NCBI RefSeq assembly: GCF_947387555.1
Contig: NZ_CANDNZ010000010.1
Location: 166,429-230,428 of the forward strand
Length of the DNA stretch: 64,000 nucleotides
Origin: Thalassomonas sp. RHCl1
GTDB lineage: Bacteria > Pseudomonadota > Gammaproteobacteria > Enterobacterales > Alteromonadaceae
Direction: 5' to 3'
Positions 54,802-63,996 of this stretch are shown one piece after another (the stretch's first letter is position 1; each line of letters starts with the position of its first letter). The notes beneath the pieces were generated by a model. It saw only the letters and a list, made by a program, of their open reading frames with translations, did not search any database and was not told the origin of the DNA. Both the position numbers and the translations under genes were made by a program.

Positions 54802-56160
54802 ATGCCGGAAATTTCAGAGCAAGAATTTAACCAGCAACGGCTACAAGAAGTCAATGAGGCCCTTGGCAGTGGTATGTTCGTCTATGTGCGTAAATTACTG
54901 CACAACCTGCCTCCCTATGATTTAGCGCTGATTTTAGAGTCTTCCACCGCCAAAAGCCGCCCGGTATTATGGCAGCTGATCGAACCCGACAACCAGGGGG
55001 AAGTGCTTGAAGAGCTGAGTGAGGAAGTACGTAAGGGCATACTCAAAAGCATGCGCCCGGAAAAAGTCGCCGCCGTTGCCGAAGGCATGGATGTCGATGA
55101 TCTGGCAGAAGTATTACGTACCCTGCCCGACAGCGTTTACCGGGAAGTGCTCAATTCGATGGACTCCCAGGACAGGGCCAGGGTAGAAACCGCGTTATCT
55201 TTTGACGAAGATACCGCCGGCGGTATTATGAATACCGATACCATCACCTTACGCCCCGATGTCACCGTTGATGTTATCTTGCGTTACCTGCGCCTCAAAG
55301 GCACCTTGCCGGAAGCCACCGACTCCTTTTATGTCGTTGATCGCCATGACAGGTTTATCGGCGCCGTTTCCCTGTCGGCCCTGGTCACCGCCAAAACCGA
55401 AACCGTGGTTTCCAACCTGATCGACGCCGAAATAGAGGCCGTGCCCGCCGATATGCCGGAAACCGATGTCGCCCAGCTGTTCGAGCGCCACGACTGGTTA
55501 TCGGCCCCTGTGGTAGATGAAAATCGCCGCCTGCTCGGCCGGATCACCATAGATGATGTGATTGATATTATTCGTGAAGATGCCGAACATTCTATGATGA
55601 GTATGGCGGGTTTGGATGATGAGGCCGATACCTTTGCCCCGGTCATCAAAAGTACCAGCCAGCGTTCAATCTGGCTCGGGGTAAACTTGATCACCGCCCT
55701 TTTTGCCGTCGCCGTCAGCAGCCAGTTTGAAGAACTGCTCAGCATTTTACCTATCCTGGCAATACTCAATTCTCTGGTACCCAGTATGGGCGGGGTTGCG
55801 GGCAACCAAACCCTGACCCTGGTGATCCGCGGTATTGCCCTGGGGCATGTCGGCGACAGTAACGCCCGCTCGTTATTGTACAAGGAGCTGGCGGTCGGCT
55901 TTTTAAACGGAGTCATTTGGGCCTTTCTTATTGCCAGTTTTGTTGCCCTGTGGAAACAGGATTTGATGCTCGGCGGCGTAATAGCCTTCGCCATGTTGAT
56001 GAATTTAACCGTGGCTGGCATCGCCGGGGTGGTGATCCCCCTGCTGTTGAAAAAACTTTCCATAGATCCGGCGTTGGCAGGCAGCGTTATTTTGACCACA
56101 ATCACAGATGTGGTCGGTATTTTTGCCTTCCTGGGTACCGCAACCTTATTGTTGCAATAA
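54802..56160 (+). CDS. mgtE: Magnesium transporter MgtE
   Basis: 452 residues. An N-terminal MgtE-N superhelical domain (about 30-130) is followed by a CBS pair (about 135-255, including ENRRLLGRITIDDVIDI) and a C-terminal five-helix pore domain with the VPSMGGVAGNQTLTLVIRG signature, read as VPSMGGVAGNQ then TLTLVIRG. It is a Mg2+-gated channel in which cytosolic Mg2+ closes the gate via the CBS domains. It is transcribed on its own and ends at a bidirectional terminator shared with pmbA. Confidence 0.95.
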   Translation: MPEISEQEFNQQRLQEVNEALGSGMFVYVRKLLHNLPPYDLALILESSTAKSRPVLWQLIEPDNQGEVLEELSEEVRKGILKSMRPEKVAAVAEGMDVDDLAEVLRTLPDSVYREVLNSMDSQDRARVETALSFDEDTAGGIMNTDTITLRPDVTVDVILRYLRLKGTLPEATDSFYVVDRHDRFIGAVSLSALVTAKTETVVSNLIDAEIEAVPADMPETDVAQLFERHDWLSAPVVDENRRLLGRITIDDVIDIIREDAEHSMMSMAGLDDEADTFAPVIKSTSQRSIWLGVNLITALFAVAVSSQFEELLSILPILAILNSLVPSMGGVAGNQTLTLVIRGIALGHVGDSNARSLLYKELAVGFLNGVIWAFLIASFVALWKQDLMLGGVIAFAMLMNLTVAGIAGVVIPLLLKKLSIDPALAGSVILTTITDVVGIFAFLGTATLLLQ

Positions 56161-56230
56161 AGCTTAAAATCAGAACCGCTCTCTCGCATCCATGCGATCA
56201 CGACATACATTACATCCTGTAAATAAAAAA

Positions 56231-56257
56231 CCCTGAAGCATATGCTTCAGGGCTTTT
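56231..56257. terminator. Bidirectional terminator between mgtE and pmbA
   Basis: A perfect 22-base palindrome (arms CCCTGAAGCAT and ATGCTTCAGGG, 56231-56252) is followed by CTTTT on the plus strand and by a T-run (from AAAAAA upstream) on the minus strand. It serves both convergent genes. Confidence 0.9.
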
Positions 56258-56291
56258 GCGATATAAGCGCGTTCAAAGAGCAACTTTACGG

Positions 56292-57635
56292 TTAATTACC
56301 GGCAACCTGCATTTCATCAATCAACAATGAACCCGTGCGTATGCTGCCTTTCATATCGGTATCGCTGCCGACCGCCACCAGGCCTTTAAACATGTCTTTT
56401 AAATTGCCGGCTATGGTGATTTCCGACACCGGATAGGCTATTTTGCCGTTTTCTACCCAGAAGCCGGCAGCGCCGCGGGAATAATCACCGTTGACCACAT
56501 TCACCCCCTGCCCCATCAATTCGGTCACCAGCAAACCCGTGCCCAACTGTTTAAGCATGGCATCGAAATCACCGCCGTTAGCCGTTACCAGCCAGTTATG
56601 GATACCGCCGGCATGGCCTGTGGTGGTTAAACCTAATTTCCGGGCGGAATAACTGGTTAACAGGTAGCTTTGCAGCTGGCCATTGACAATAATATCCCTG
56701 TCTGTGGTTTTCACCCCTTCGCTGTCGAAAGGACTGCTCGCCAGGGCCTTGGCCAGGTGCGGACGTTCATGGATAGATAAAAATTCGGGAAATATTTGCT
56801 GTCCTAAGGCGTCAACCAAAAATGAAGACTTACGGTACAAATTACCGCCGCTGTTAGCGGCAATAAAATGGCCAAAAACGGTATTGGCAATATCCGCCCG
56901 GAACATGACCGGCACTTTAGCCGTTGACAGCTTATGGCTGTTCAGCCGCGACAATACCTCTTTTGAGGCCTGCTCGCCTATGCTTTTACCGTCCACCAAG
57001 TCGGCAAAGTCACGGTTGACGGTATAGGCATAATCCCGCTGCATATCATCGCCGTCAGTGGCGATCATCACGCAACTGAGGCTGTGGCGGCTGCTGGGGT
57101 AACCCACCAGCTGACCGTGACTGTTACCATAAACCTTAAAGCCTTCAAAACTTGCCAGAGTCGCGCCGTCAGAATTGGTAATGCGCTTATCAAAGCTCAG
57201 GCCGGCATCTTCACATTCTTTGGCGATGGCAATAGCCCGATCTGTGGACATTTCATGGGGATGATATAAATCCAGATCAGGCGGGTCCATCGCCAGCAGT
57301 TCTTTATCCGCCAAACCGGCACAATCATCTACCGAAGTATATTTGGCGATATCCACCGCCGCCTGAACCGATTTCGCCAGGGCAGCTTCGGATAAATCCG
57401 CGGTTGAAGCACTACCTTTACGGCCGTCCTGATAAACCGTGATCCCCAGGGCACCGTCATTGGTGAACTCGACATTTTCAACATCGCCAAGGCGGGTACT
57501 GACACTTAATCCCTGCTGACGGCTCATGGCAACCTCGGCACCGTCAGCCCCTAAAGACTTGGCGAGTTCGAGCACTTTAGCTACACGTGTTTTTACCTGA
57601 TCTACTTGTTCAAGAAGACTGTTTGATTCGCTCAT
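56292..57635 (-). CDS. pmbA: PmbA/TldE metalloprotease subunit
   Basis: 447 residues from the ATG at 57635 ([13 protein letters not shown]); earlier in-frame starts add 37 residues that are not family-like. It is the TldE/PmbA partner of the TldD protease, which in E. coli matures the peptide microcin B17 and degrades CcdA. The [15 protein letters not shown] segment is typical. TldE itself lacks the zinc-binding motif carried by TldD; TldD is not in this window. The TldD/E pair is known to cut modified peptides, so it is a candidate leader protease for the neighbouring lanthipeptides, but that is speculation. Confidence 0.93.
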   Translation of the reverse strand: MSESNSLLEQVDQVKTRVAKVLELAKSLGADGAEVAMSRQQGLSVSTRLGDVENVEFTNDGALGITVYQDGRKGSASTADLSEAALAKSVQAAVDIAKYTSVDDCAGLADKELLAMDPPDLDLYHPHEMSTDRAIAIAKECEDAGLSFDKRITNSDGATLASFEGFKVYGNSHGQLVGYPSSRHSLSCVMIATDGDDMQRDYAYTVNRDFADLVDGKSIGEQASKEVLSRLNSHKLSTAKVPVMFRADIANTVFGHFIAANSGGNLYRKSSFLVDALGQQIFPEFLSIHERPHLAKALASSPFDSEGVKTTDRDIIVNGQLQSYLLTSYSARKLGLTTTGHAGGIHNWLVTANGGDFDAMLKQLGTGLLVTELMGQGVNVVNGDYSRGAAGFWVENGKIAYPVSEITIAGNLKDMFKGLVAVGSDTDMKGSIRTGSLLIDEMQVAGN

Positions 57636-57751
57636 GATGTTATTTTTATCCTGCTGCCACGCTAACATACAGTGCATTCCAAGATTAAGGTTTTTTGCCT
57701 TAACCGCTTTGTTGTATACTAGAGGCATTATTTCTTTTGATAACAAACATT

Positions 57752-58270
57752 ATGCACCACTCTTCACACGATATCGACGAATTAGATGAAGATCTGAAAA
57801 GTAAATCTGAAATAAAAAGAGAAATGCACCAGTTGCAGGAATTTGCCCTGCAACTGGTAAAGATGTCTAAACATCAGCGCAGCCGCTTGCCGCTCACGGA
57901 AACTTTACAGGAAGCCATGGTGCTCGCGGATAAAATTCAGAATAAACATGAAGCTTTAAGCCGTCACATCCGTTATATTGCCAAAGTCTTATCGGAAACC
58001 GATCTGGCCCCCATCCACCAGGCCATGGACGTGATGGCCAACAAACATCAGCAGGAAACCGCCAAATTTGTCCGCCTGGAACAGCTCAGGGATGAATTAA
58101 TTGAACAAGGGGCAGATGCCATTGAAGCCCTGCTGGCAGAATATCCTGGGTTGGAACGACAAAAGTTGCGTCAACTGGTACGCCATGCCGCTAAAGAAAA
58201 AGCCGCCGAGAAAACCGGCAAGCATTATAAAAACCTGTTCGGCTATTTAAAAGAAAACGCCCAAGGTTAA
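57752..58270 (+). CDS. darP: Ribosome biogenesis factor DarP (YjgA)
   Basis: 172 residues from the ATG at 57752; an upstream TTG would add five. The KSKSEIKREMHQLQEFALQL helix and the C-terminal LRQLVRHAAKEKA segment are YjgA/DarP hallmarks. The E. coli protein associates with pre-50S ribosomes late in assembly. It is divergent from pmbA, the usual arrangement, and ends at a bidirectional terminator. Confidence 0.92.
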   Translation: MHHSSHDIDELDEDLKSKSEIKREMHQLQEFALQLVKMSKHQRSRLPLTETLQEAMVLADKIQNKHEALSRHIRYIAKVLSETDLAPIHQAMDVMANKHQQETAKFVRLEQLRDELIEQGADAIEALLAEYPGLERQKLRQLVRHAAKEKAAEKTGKHYKNLFGYLKENAQG

Positions 58271-58274
58271 TTAA

Positions 58275-58307
58275 AAAAGCAGAAGCCGGGTAAAGGCTTC
58301 TGCTTTT
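58275..58307. terminator. Bidirectional terminator between darP and the lanthipeptide operon
   Basis: AAAAGCAGAAGCC (58275-58287) pairs perfectly with GGCTTCTGCTTTT (58295-58307). A/T-runs at both ends let it work in both directions for the convergent darP and lanA genes. Confidence 0.9.
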
Positions 58308-58323
58308 CTCATTCAGGTAAAGA

Positions 58324-58497
58324 TTACATCTCTACCCCACAATCTCCCCAGGCAACGGTATAGGTATGGGTGGTAATATGCTCACAATCCTTCAAGGTCG
58401 CAGCCCCACCATTAATGTCTTTAGTTTGCTCGTTGGGCAATTCATTTAAGTCTTTAGAAAGGTTAGCTAAATTTTTCTTTTTTAAAGTAAGTTTCAT
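58324..58497 (-). CDS. Class I lanthipeptide precursor, second copy (LanA2)
   Basis: 57 residues. The leader (1-31) opens MKLTLKKKNLANLSKDLNEL and ends in Gly30-Gly31 after LP and I-N. The core (32-57) has Thr at 34, 42, 43, 45 and 47 and Cys at 38 and 53, so up to two (methyl)lanthionine rings could form. The leader resembles the L-x-L-x-K-K leader group of class I lanthipeptides. AAGGA lies 7 bases before the ATG, and the gene starts 19 bases after the first precursor's stop. It is the last gene of the lan operon. The core differs entirely from that of the first precursor, so the two products would differ, or act as a two-part system. Confidence 0.8.
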   Translation of the reverse strand: MKLTLKKKNLANLSKDLNELPNEQTKDINGGAATLKDCEHITTHTYTVAWGDCGVEM

Positions 58498-58516
58498 TTT
58501 TATTCCTTATTATCAA

Positions 58517-58687
58517 TTAAAAGCAGTCAACTTCACTCGGCTTACAAACACAACTGTGCACAACCGACACTATGGTTTTGTTCGCTGAAGCCAAACCGCC
58601 GGCAATCGCGGCCGTTTCTTTTTTAGGCAACAGATTGACGTCATTGCTTAATTGCTTAACTGCTTTTTTTTTCAAAGTTAGTTTCAT
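58517..58687 (-). CDS. Class I lanthipeptide precursor, first copy (LanA1)
   Basis: 56 residues. The leader (1-31) opens MKLTLKKKAVKQLSNDVNLL and ends Gly30-Gly31, matching the second precursor at MKLTLKKK, LS, D, N, LP, T, I and GG. The core (32-56) has Ser/Thr at 34, 38, 41, 45 and 51 and Cys at 46, 48 and 55, allowing up to three rings, with S45-C46 adjacent and a C-V-C pair. AAGGA lies 7 bases before the ATG. It begins 23 bases after the lanB stop. A GG end is normally cut by a C39-peptidase exporter, and none is encoded here. Confidence 0.82.
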   Translation of the reverse strand: MKLTLKKKAVKQLSNDVNLLPKKETAAIAGGLASANKTIVSVVHSCVCKPSEVDCF

Positions 58688-58710
58688 TTTTTCTTCCTTA
58701 TTGTTGTTTT

Positions 58711-61700
58711 CTAACTGTGTTTAAGGCTTGAATGGTAATACCGCCTTAAAAAGTCATATGCCACCAACTCCTGTTGTCGCCCGTAAGCCTTAAACATCCT
58801 GTTCGTATGCATATGTAATATGGAATTAAGCAGTGTTTTAATTTCACAGCCTAATACTCCATCCTTGTCCAGCGCCAGGATCCTTTCCACATCCGGCGCT
58901 ATCAGCTCACTCCTTCGCTCGAGTATGCTGTTGATCTCACTAAACAGGGCATCATCGTTTTCTGATACCAGCGCTGTTTTTAATACTTGTTCATGTTCAC
59001 GGAATTTTTCTCCCAGCTGTTTCCTTAACCGGGCATTCTCATTAAATTCTTTACCGTAACCTATGCGCAGGCCATCCATTAATTCATACTTTTCCTGCAT
59101 GGATAAGCCAAAATCATCAAGCAGGCGGTCGCAGCCTAAAATTGCAGCGTAACCCCGCGCGGTTTCATCATATTCCGCAGTCAGGTCGGCGGTTTCTATC
59201 GCGGTAATGCTGTCGGCGGCAAAGATATTCTCAACATAAGGCATTGAGGTTGCCCCGCCATAACGTTCCACTTCCCGGTCATAGGTAAAGAGCTCTATCC
59301 GTTTTAACTGACCGTTTTGGATCAGGGGATCAAGTTCTGCGTAACAGGCGGGTAATACCAGCTGCATCAGCTTGTCCGGTGCGCCATAAAAGCGCAGCCT
59401 TAAATGCCAGTCGGGATCGCCGTAGCGGATAAAAAAGCTTTTCTCATATGCCCCGCTTGCCTTGAGCTCTGCCATGGCCGGCGCCAGCTTTTCAATCAGG
59501 GCCTTTTCGACCTGGCTATTACCGCCGTATATTTTGATACTCAGCCATTCCGATCCCGGCATAAAATTACGCTTTCGGGCGTTTCTGTCCAGCTGGCGAT
59601 CCGGATGATCGGCATAAACGGGCGAGATCCGGGTATTTTTATTGATAAAAGGGATCAGCAATTCATGGGCAAAATGCTGACCCTGCTGCTGCAACTGACT
59701 CGGAAAAACGTGCACGATGGACTCTTTTAACGTCACTTTCTGCGCATATTTAATTTCGCTGAGTAAGATCTCAAAGCAGATGGGATTTAATAAATCCAGG
59801 GTCAAGACATTATCGGCAACCGAATAGGTCACCACCCGGGGTAAATTAAACTTCTTCAGCAAAGCCTGAACCTTGTCGGCAAAATCATTATCCGGCTTAA
59901 TTTTCTCTAGCTCGGCTTTATCCAGGCGCCAGGTGCGGGGCGCTAAAATGATATTATCGAGTTTGACCCTGGGCGTGTAGGCAACATTATTCAGGCTTGC
60001 CGGCCAGGAAAAATTCGGCGCCGAGACTTCCTGGTGCTGTAACATGCACAGGAACTTGTAGATCCCCAGGCTACGGCTGGAATAATTATGGGCAGAAGAC
60101 AAGCGCGGAATGATTTGCTTGTTTAAACGTTTGGACCATAATTTCACCAGACTGCCTTCAACACAAACATAAAGATCACTGACCGGGATCTGCTTATCCG
60201 AACTTAAACTGGTATCCGCCAGGAAGACAATCTCATGCTCCCTGAGCCTTGGCCGGGCAATAACATTGCCGGGGCGGCCTTCGGGTAAATGGACAATTTC
60301 GGCAAAAACCGCATCCGGCTGTAGGGCTTCTTCTTTTTCTAAGTGCTGTTTCACGTTCTGATACAGTTTGTCATCCAAATGACAAAAGCGCCCCATCAGA
60401 TTGCCGGCAGACGGGCCTGAGATCCCCTGAAAATGTATTTGTTCCCGGTCATGCTCATCGTTATGCATAGAACACATCACGGAAAAAGAGCCCGGTAATT
60501 GCGGCACGGTTTTAATATCGGCGGTCAATTTTTTCAGTTCTTTTTTACTGAGTCTCAGCTCTTCGGTAGTACTGCCCTCACTCAGGGCAATTTTATCCAG
60601 CAATAAAGACTCCAGGGCATTAGCTGCCGGTAGTTTAGCTTCGCCGCCATTGACGATTAATTGCAAGCCTGCCAGCAACGGCGTTTCATAGCCGGTATCA
60701 TCGGTATAGGAGATCCCCGATTCATCATCGAGCAGGTAACTTAAGGGAACAAACTGACCTTCAAAGCGTTTATTAAATTCCGTGGTAAAGGTTTCCAGGG
60801 CATTGTTTTTGCGGTAACTGGCCTTATGGAGCAAGGTCAGGCTATCGAGCAACTGCCGGGTGCTCGACTCAGACAGGGTCAGGTTTTCACCACCTTTAAA
60901 CCAGTCCACCTGGAATAACTTACTTTCTTCCACTTCAAACGGCAGTGCTTTGAGTTGCTGATAAATAGCTTTATAGTCACCGATCTCGGCGCCGCTGGCC
61001 TTATCTATCTCATTTATCCTGTGTACTGCCGTCATTATCGCATCCGCCAGCTCACCTTCTCCCAGCGCTACCAGCTGTTTCGCCAGTAAGGCCGCCGGCT
61101 CGGGATCGGTCAGCGATAACAGCAGCTCCGGCACCAAGACCCCTTCTTCTACCAGGGAAGCAAAGTATTCATCGATATCTTCACTGTCGGCTTCCGGGAA
61201 GCAGGCTTTAAAGTCTGTTTTTAACTGGCCTAATAGCTGTACCTGCTGACAGTTTTGCTGGAGCCAGGTAATACAGTCATCGATTTCCACCGAGCTCAGC
61301 CGGTAATGACGGGCATCTTTTGACTGATAGGCTTCGATATACCTAAGCTGATCCCCTACCGGATAACTGCTGGTATTGAGTTTCACCTTAAGGCCGGGCT
61401 TGTCCGCCAGCTTTTTCGCCAGCAAGTCTTTAATTGACGACAGATAAAACATATCCAGCCGGGTAATGCGGCGGCTTGCTAAATCGGCAGGTAATTCAAA
61501 CCGGTTTTCTTCGGCTATTTCACCATTGGAGATCCCGGAAAATAAGCCAAACGGTGTCGGACGCGAGCACATGCGGATAAAATATTTCGCCAGCGAATGG
61601 ATCAGCTTTTTCTCTTGTTTACTGCCGGGCTTGACTTTCCACTCCAGCAGCCGCTCGCATAATGACGGACTGGCAATATAAAGCGCCTCTTTCACCCCCG

Positions 61701-61833
61701 GCTGCTCCAGCCAGGATTTTAACGCTTGTACTAATTCACTGTGTTCACCTTGCCACCGGGTTAGTGTCTCAAAAGAAAACTTAGGGGAGCGGGCAAGAAA
61801 AAAGTTATCTGCGTATACCGAATTGTTTTGCAT
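58711..61833 (-). CDS. Full-length lanthipeptide dehydratase LanB
   Basis: 1040 residues from the ATG at 61833 (MQNNSVYADNFFLARSPKFS), which has AAGGA 8 bases upstream; longer frames run into lanC. The N-terminal glutamylation domain (about 1-730) has the CSRPTPFGLFSG signature at 89-100. The C-terminal elimination domain (SpaB_C type, about 757-1030) opens with PGSEWLSIKIYGG and carries FFIRYGDPDWHLRLRF. LanB enzymes use glutamyl-tRNA(Glu) to activate Ser/Thr of the precursor and then eliminate glutamate, giving Dha/Dhb. Both halves are present, so it should be self-sufficient rather than a split thiopeptide-type pair. It lies 11 bases after lanC and 23 bases before the first precursor. Confidence 0.92.
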   Translation of the reverse strand: MQNNSVYADNFFLARSPKFSFETLTRWQGEHSELVQALKSWLEQPGVKEALYIASPSLCERLLEWKVKPGSKQEKKLIHSLAKYFIRMCSRPTPFGLFSGISNGEIAEENRFELPADLASRRITRLDMFYLSSIKDLLAKKLADKPGLKVKLNTSSYPVGDQLRYIEAYQSKDARHYRLSSVEIDDCITWLQQNCQQVQLLGQLKTDFKACFPEADSEDIDEYFASLVEEGVLVPELLLSLTDPEPAALLAKQLVALGEGELADAIMTAVHRINEIDKASGAEIGDYKAIYQQLKALPFEVEESKLFQVDWFKGGENLTLSESSTRQLLDSLTLLHKASYRKNNALETFTTEFNKRFEGQFVPLSYLLDDESGISYTDDTGYETPLLAGLQLIVNGGEAKLPAANALESLLLDKIALSEGSTTEELRLSKKELKKLTADIKTVPQLPGSFSVMCSMHNDEHDREQIHFQGISGPSAGNLMGRFCHLDDKLYQNVKQHLEKEEALQPDAVFAEIVHLPEGRPGNVIARPRLREHEIVFLADTSLSSDKQIPVSDLYVCVEGSLVKLWSKRLNKQIIPRLSSAHNYSSRSLGIYKFLCMLQHQEVSAPNFSWPASLNNVAYTPRVKLDNIILAPRTWRLDKAELEKIKPDNDFADKVQALLKKFNLPRVVTYSVADNVLTLDLLNPICFEILLSEIKYAQKVTLKESIVHVFPSQLQQQGQHFAHELLIPFINKNTRISPVYADHPDRQLDRNARKRNFMPGSEWLSIKIYGGNSQVEKALIEKLAPAMAELKASGAYEKSFFIRYGDPDWHLRLRFYGAPDKLMQLVLPACYAELDPLIQNGQLKRIELFTYDREVERYGGATSMPYVENIFAADSITAIETADLTAEYDETARGYAAILGCDRLLDDFGLSMQEKYELMDGLRIGYGKEFNENARLRKQLGEKFREHEQVLKTALVSENDDALFSEINSILERRSELIAPDVERILALDKDGVLGCEIKTLLNSILHMHTNRMFKAYGRQQELVAYDFLRRYYHSSLKHS

Positions 61834-61844
61834 GTATAAATCCT

Positions 61845-63044
61845 TTATTGAAGTAGCAGACATTCCGACCAGTCGGATGAATGCCCTAACGCTGATAACA
61901 GGCATAAACCTATGCCTGTATATCCTTCAAGTAAACCTGACTCGGGCAGATAACATTCATCAGCCACCGAGTATTTATCAAACCCGTTGAGACCATCGCG
62001 CTCAAAGCGCGCTAAAGTATGATCCAGCCAATATTGGGCTGTAATGAAAAGTTCAGGCGCATCAAACAGTTCACCGGCTTGCTGATACATCAAACATATT
62101 CCCGCACTGCCATGGCAAATACCGGCATCGAACACACCCGAGTCATCATCTAAACGTTTGCTGGTAGCCAGCATCAACTGGCGGGAGAATTGAAAGAGTA
62201 CGTCATCGGCTAATAATTTGCCGGCTCTGCCGAGGATCAGGGCATTGCTTAAGTCACCGTAACACCAACCCAATCGGGTATGGCCGTTGGTGCAAGCGGA
62301 ATAAGCATAACGGGAGCCGGGTTCTTTTTCTTCCCGAGTCTGGGACATCAGCCATTGACAGCAAGAAGCCAGCACAGGTTCAAACTCAGCCCTTAAAGCC
62401 GGGTAGTGCTGACACACACAAGTTAATACCGCAATGACCCCGGGCACGCCGTGGGCGAGACCTAAATTAAACTCGGGGGCTTGCTTGTTAAAGCTATAAA
62501 CAGAATCGACAGAAGTTTCCCAGGCATGACCGTCGGCGGTGGCTGTAGAATATTGTAATAACAGCTGTAGTGCTTGTCGCAGCAGGCTTATATCCCGGGT
62601 GCCCCGTGCCCGCCGCTGGATAAAAGTGATATAACCCAGCAAACCGGAGATAAATTCATACTCTCCCTGCCAGTTTTCGCTCAGATGCTGCTTAAGCAAC
62701 TGCTCCAGCTCTTCATTGATTTCACCGTTATAGTCATCTTGTTGCAGCAAAAATTCAAATAACCAGCCGATACCGGAAAGTCCGCTGCTAAACGCCGGTT
62801 GGTGGCCTATTTGCGCTAAGTTTGTTTGAATGGCATCAAGCCTTTCATCAACCGCATCTTGTGCCGGCATTTCAGGGTAGGCGCATCCGAGCTGCCATAA
62901 GAAAACCACTTCTCCGCCAATACCGCCAAATAAAGATAAATCCTTCTCGGCCAGGGGCTTTGCCGTTAATTCCTGCAAAATGCTTTCAAGCGCCAATTTA
63001 CATTTTGCTTGCTGCTCATCTTTAACAATTTTCTGCCACTTCAT
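61845..63044 (-). CDS. Lanthipeptide cyclase LanC
   Basis: 399 residues. It has the LanC alpha-toroid repeats with Gly-rich turns (LFGGIGGEV, SGLSGIGW, LAHGVPGV, CHGSAGIC, EGYTGIGL). The zinc ligands are visible: Cys261 in WCYGD, and Cys310-His311 in CHG; His198 matches the active-site His of NisC. It catalyses Michael addition of Cys thiols to Dha/Dhb, forming lanthionine rings. It is the first gene of the operon lanC-lanB-lanA1-lanA2, an order that puts modification genes before the precursors. AGG lies 8 bases before the ATG. Confidence 0.92.
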   Translation of the reverse strand: MKWQKIVKDEQQAKCKLALESILQELTAKPLAEKDLSLFGGIGGEVVFLWQLGCAYPEMPAQDAVDERLDAIQTNLAQIGHQPAFSSGLSGIGWLFEFLLQQDDYNGEINEELEQLLKQHLSENWQGEYEFISGLLGYITFIQRRARGTRDISLLRQALQLLLQYSTATADGHAWETSVDSVYSFNKQAPEFNLGLAHGVPGVIAVLTCVCQHYPALRAEFEPVLASCCQWLMSQTREEKEPGSRYAYSACTNGHTRLGWCYGDLSNALILGRAGKLLADDVLFQFSRQLMLATSKRLDDDSGVFDAGICHGSAGICLMYQQAGELFDAPELFITAQYWLDHTLARFERDGLNGFDKYSVADECYLPESGLLEGYTGIGLCLLSALGHSSDWSECLLLQ

Positions 63045-63777
63045 ATCAAAGCCTGTTTAATGGTTATATGACAACTACAAATACAGTGACTCAGGTTGTT
63101 TGTTGTTACCTTACCCGGGCAAGTATTTATTATATAAGCCAATAATGCTTTCCTTATGGCGAACCGTTAATACCCAACAGCCCACTTTGACAATATATCC
63201 CTATGTCACAAAGAAACCTTTGTTATGCCATTTATTATTGTAATTATGCCTAATAATCTACTGAGATCAGTTTCCTAAAACCGGCGTAAAAATAATTATC
63301 TGACTGAGCAAAAGATTTATCGGTAGGCTGAACGGAAAGGCGCTATTGCCTGGCTACTGTTCGTGCTAAAAGAAGCGTGGAAGAATAAAAATGATGCTGC
63401 GTCCACTGCAACTTATCCGGATAGTCTAAATAATTAAAACTACTACCATCCTTTTCCTGGGTGTGATGGGAAACTGATATTGTAAATTTTTTGTTATTAT
63501 ATTTTTCGATATAAAAACTACATAAAAACAATTTGAATGTCAACTTCTTGGCATCAAAGCCAAAAACAATAAAAACCATACATAACAATAGGATAATAAA
63601 ATTAATTTTCTTAAAGTAAAAAAATTAATTTTAATAAAAGTTAAAAATTGTCAAAAGGCGGCTACTTATATTTTTTAAAGCGGTTAACAAAACTCCTATC
63701 AGATGCAGGCAGCAACAGACAGGTATGGTAGTATTCAATGCGTTTTGAGGAGGCAAAAAAGACAAATTTCAGGCGAA
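63045..63777. other. AT-rich upstream region of the lanthipeptide operon
   Basis: No convincing gene is seen in this 0.7-kb stretch. The part from about 63470 to 63660 is extremely AT-rich. A near-palindrome occurs around 63187-63215 (TTTGACAATAT facing ATGTCACAAAG), a possible operator near the lanC promoter. A minus-strand frame at 63343-63588 is not supported by composition or a ribosome-binding site. Confidence 0.4.
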
Positions 63778-63806
63778 AAAAAACCCGACCATAGGTCGGG
63801 TTTTCT
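63778..63806 (-). terminator. Intrinsic terminator of the tRNA operon
   Basis: AAAACCCGACC (63780-63790) pairs with GGTCGGGTTTT (63794-63804) around ATA. On the minus strand it is followed by a T-run. It lies 20 bases after the tRNA-Arg 3' end. Confidence 0.88.
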
Positions 63807-63823
63807 TATAACCACATAAAATG

Positions 63824-63900
63824 TGGCGGACGCGGCAGGAGTCGAACCTGCGACCGCCTGGTTCGTAGCCAGGTACTCTATCCAGCTGAGCTACGCGTCC
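63824..63900 (-). tRNA. tRNA-Arg (anticodon ACG)
   Basis: 77 bases with CCA encoded. The acceptor stem GGACGCG pairs with CGCGTCC. The anticodon arm is CCTGG-CTACGAA-CCAGG, giving ACG (read ICG after deamination). The T-loop GTTCGAC is normal. Confidence 0.97.
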
Positions 63901-63902
63901 GC

Positions 63903-63996
<94 letters not shown>

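Noticed and set aside
55329..56210. 293-codon frame opposite mgtE
   Set aside because: It overlaps the conserved CBS and membrane domains of mgtE on the other strand and shows no protein family features.
63343..63588. 81-codon minus-strand frame upstream of lanC
   Set aside because: Extremely AT-rich, no ribosome-binding site, no recognisable domain, and codon use unlike the neighbours.
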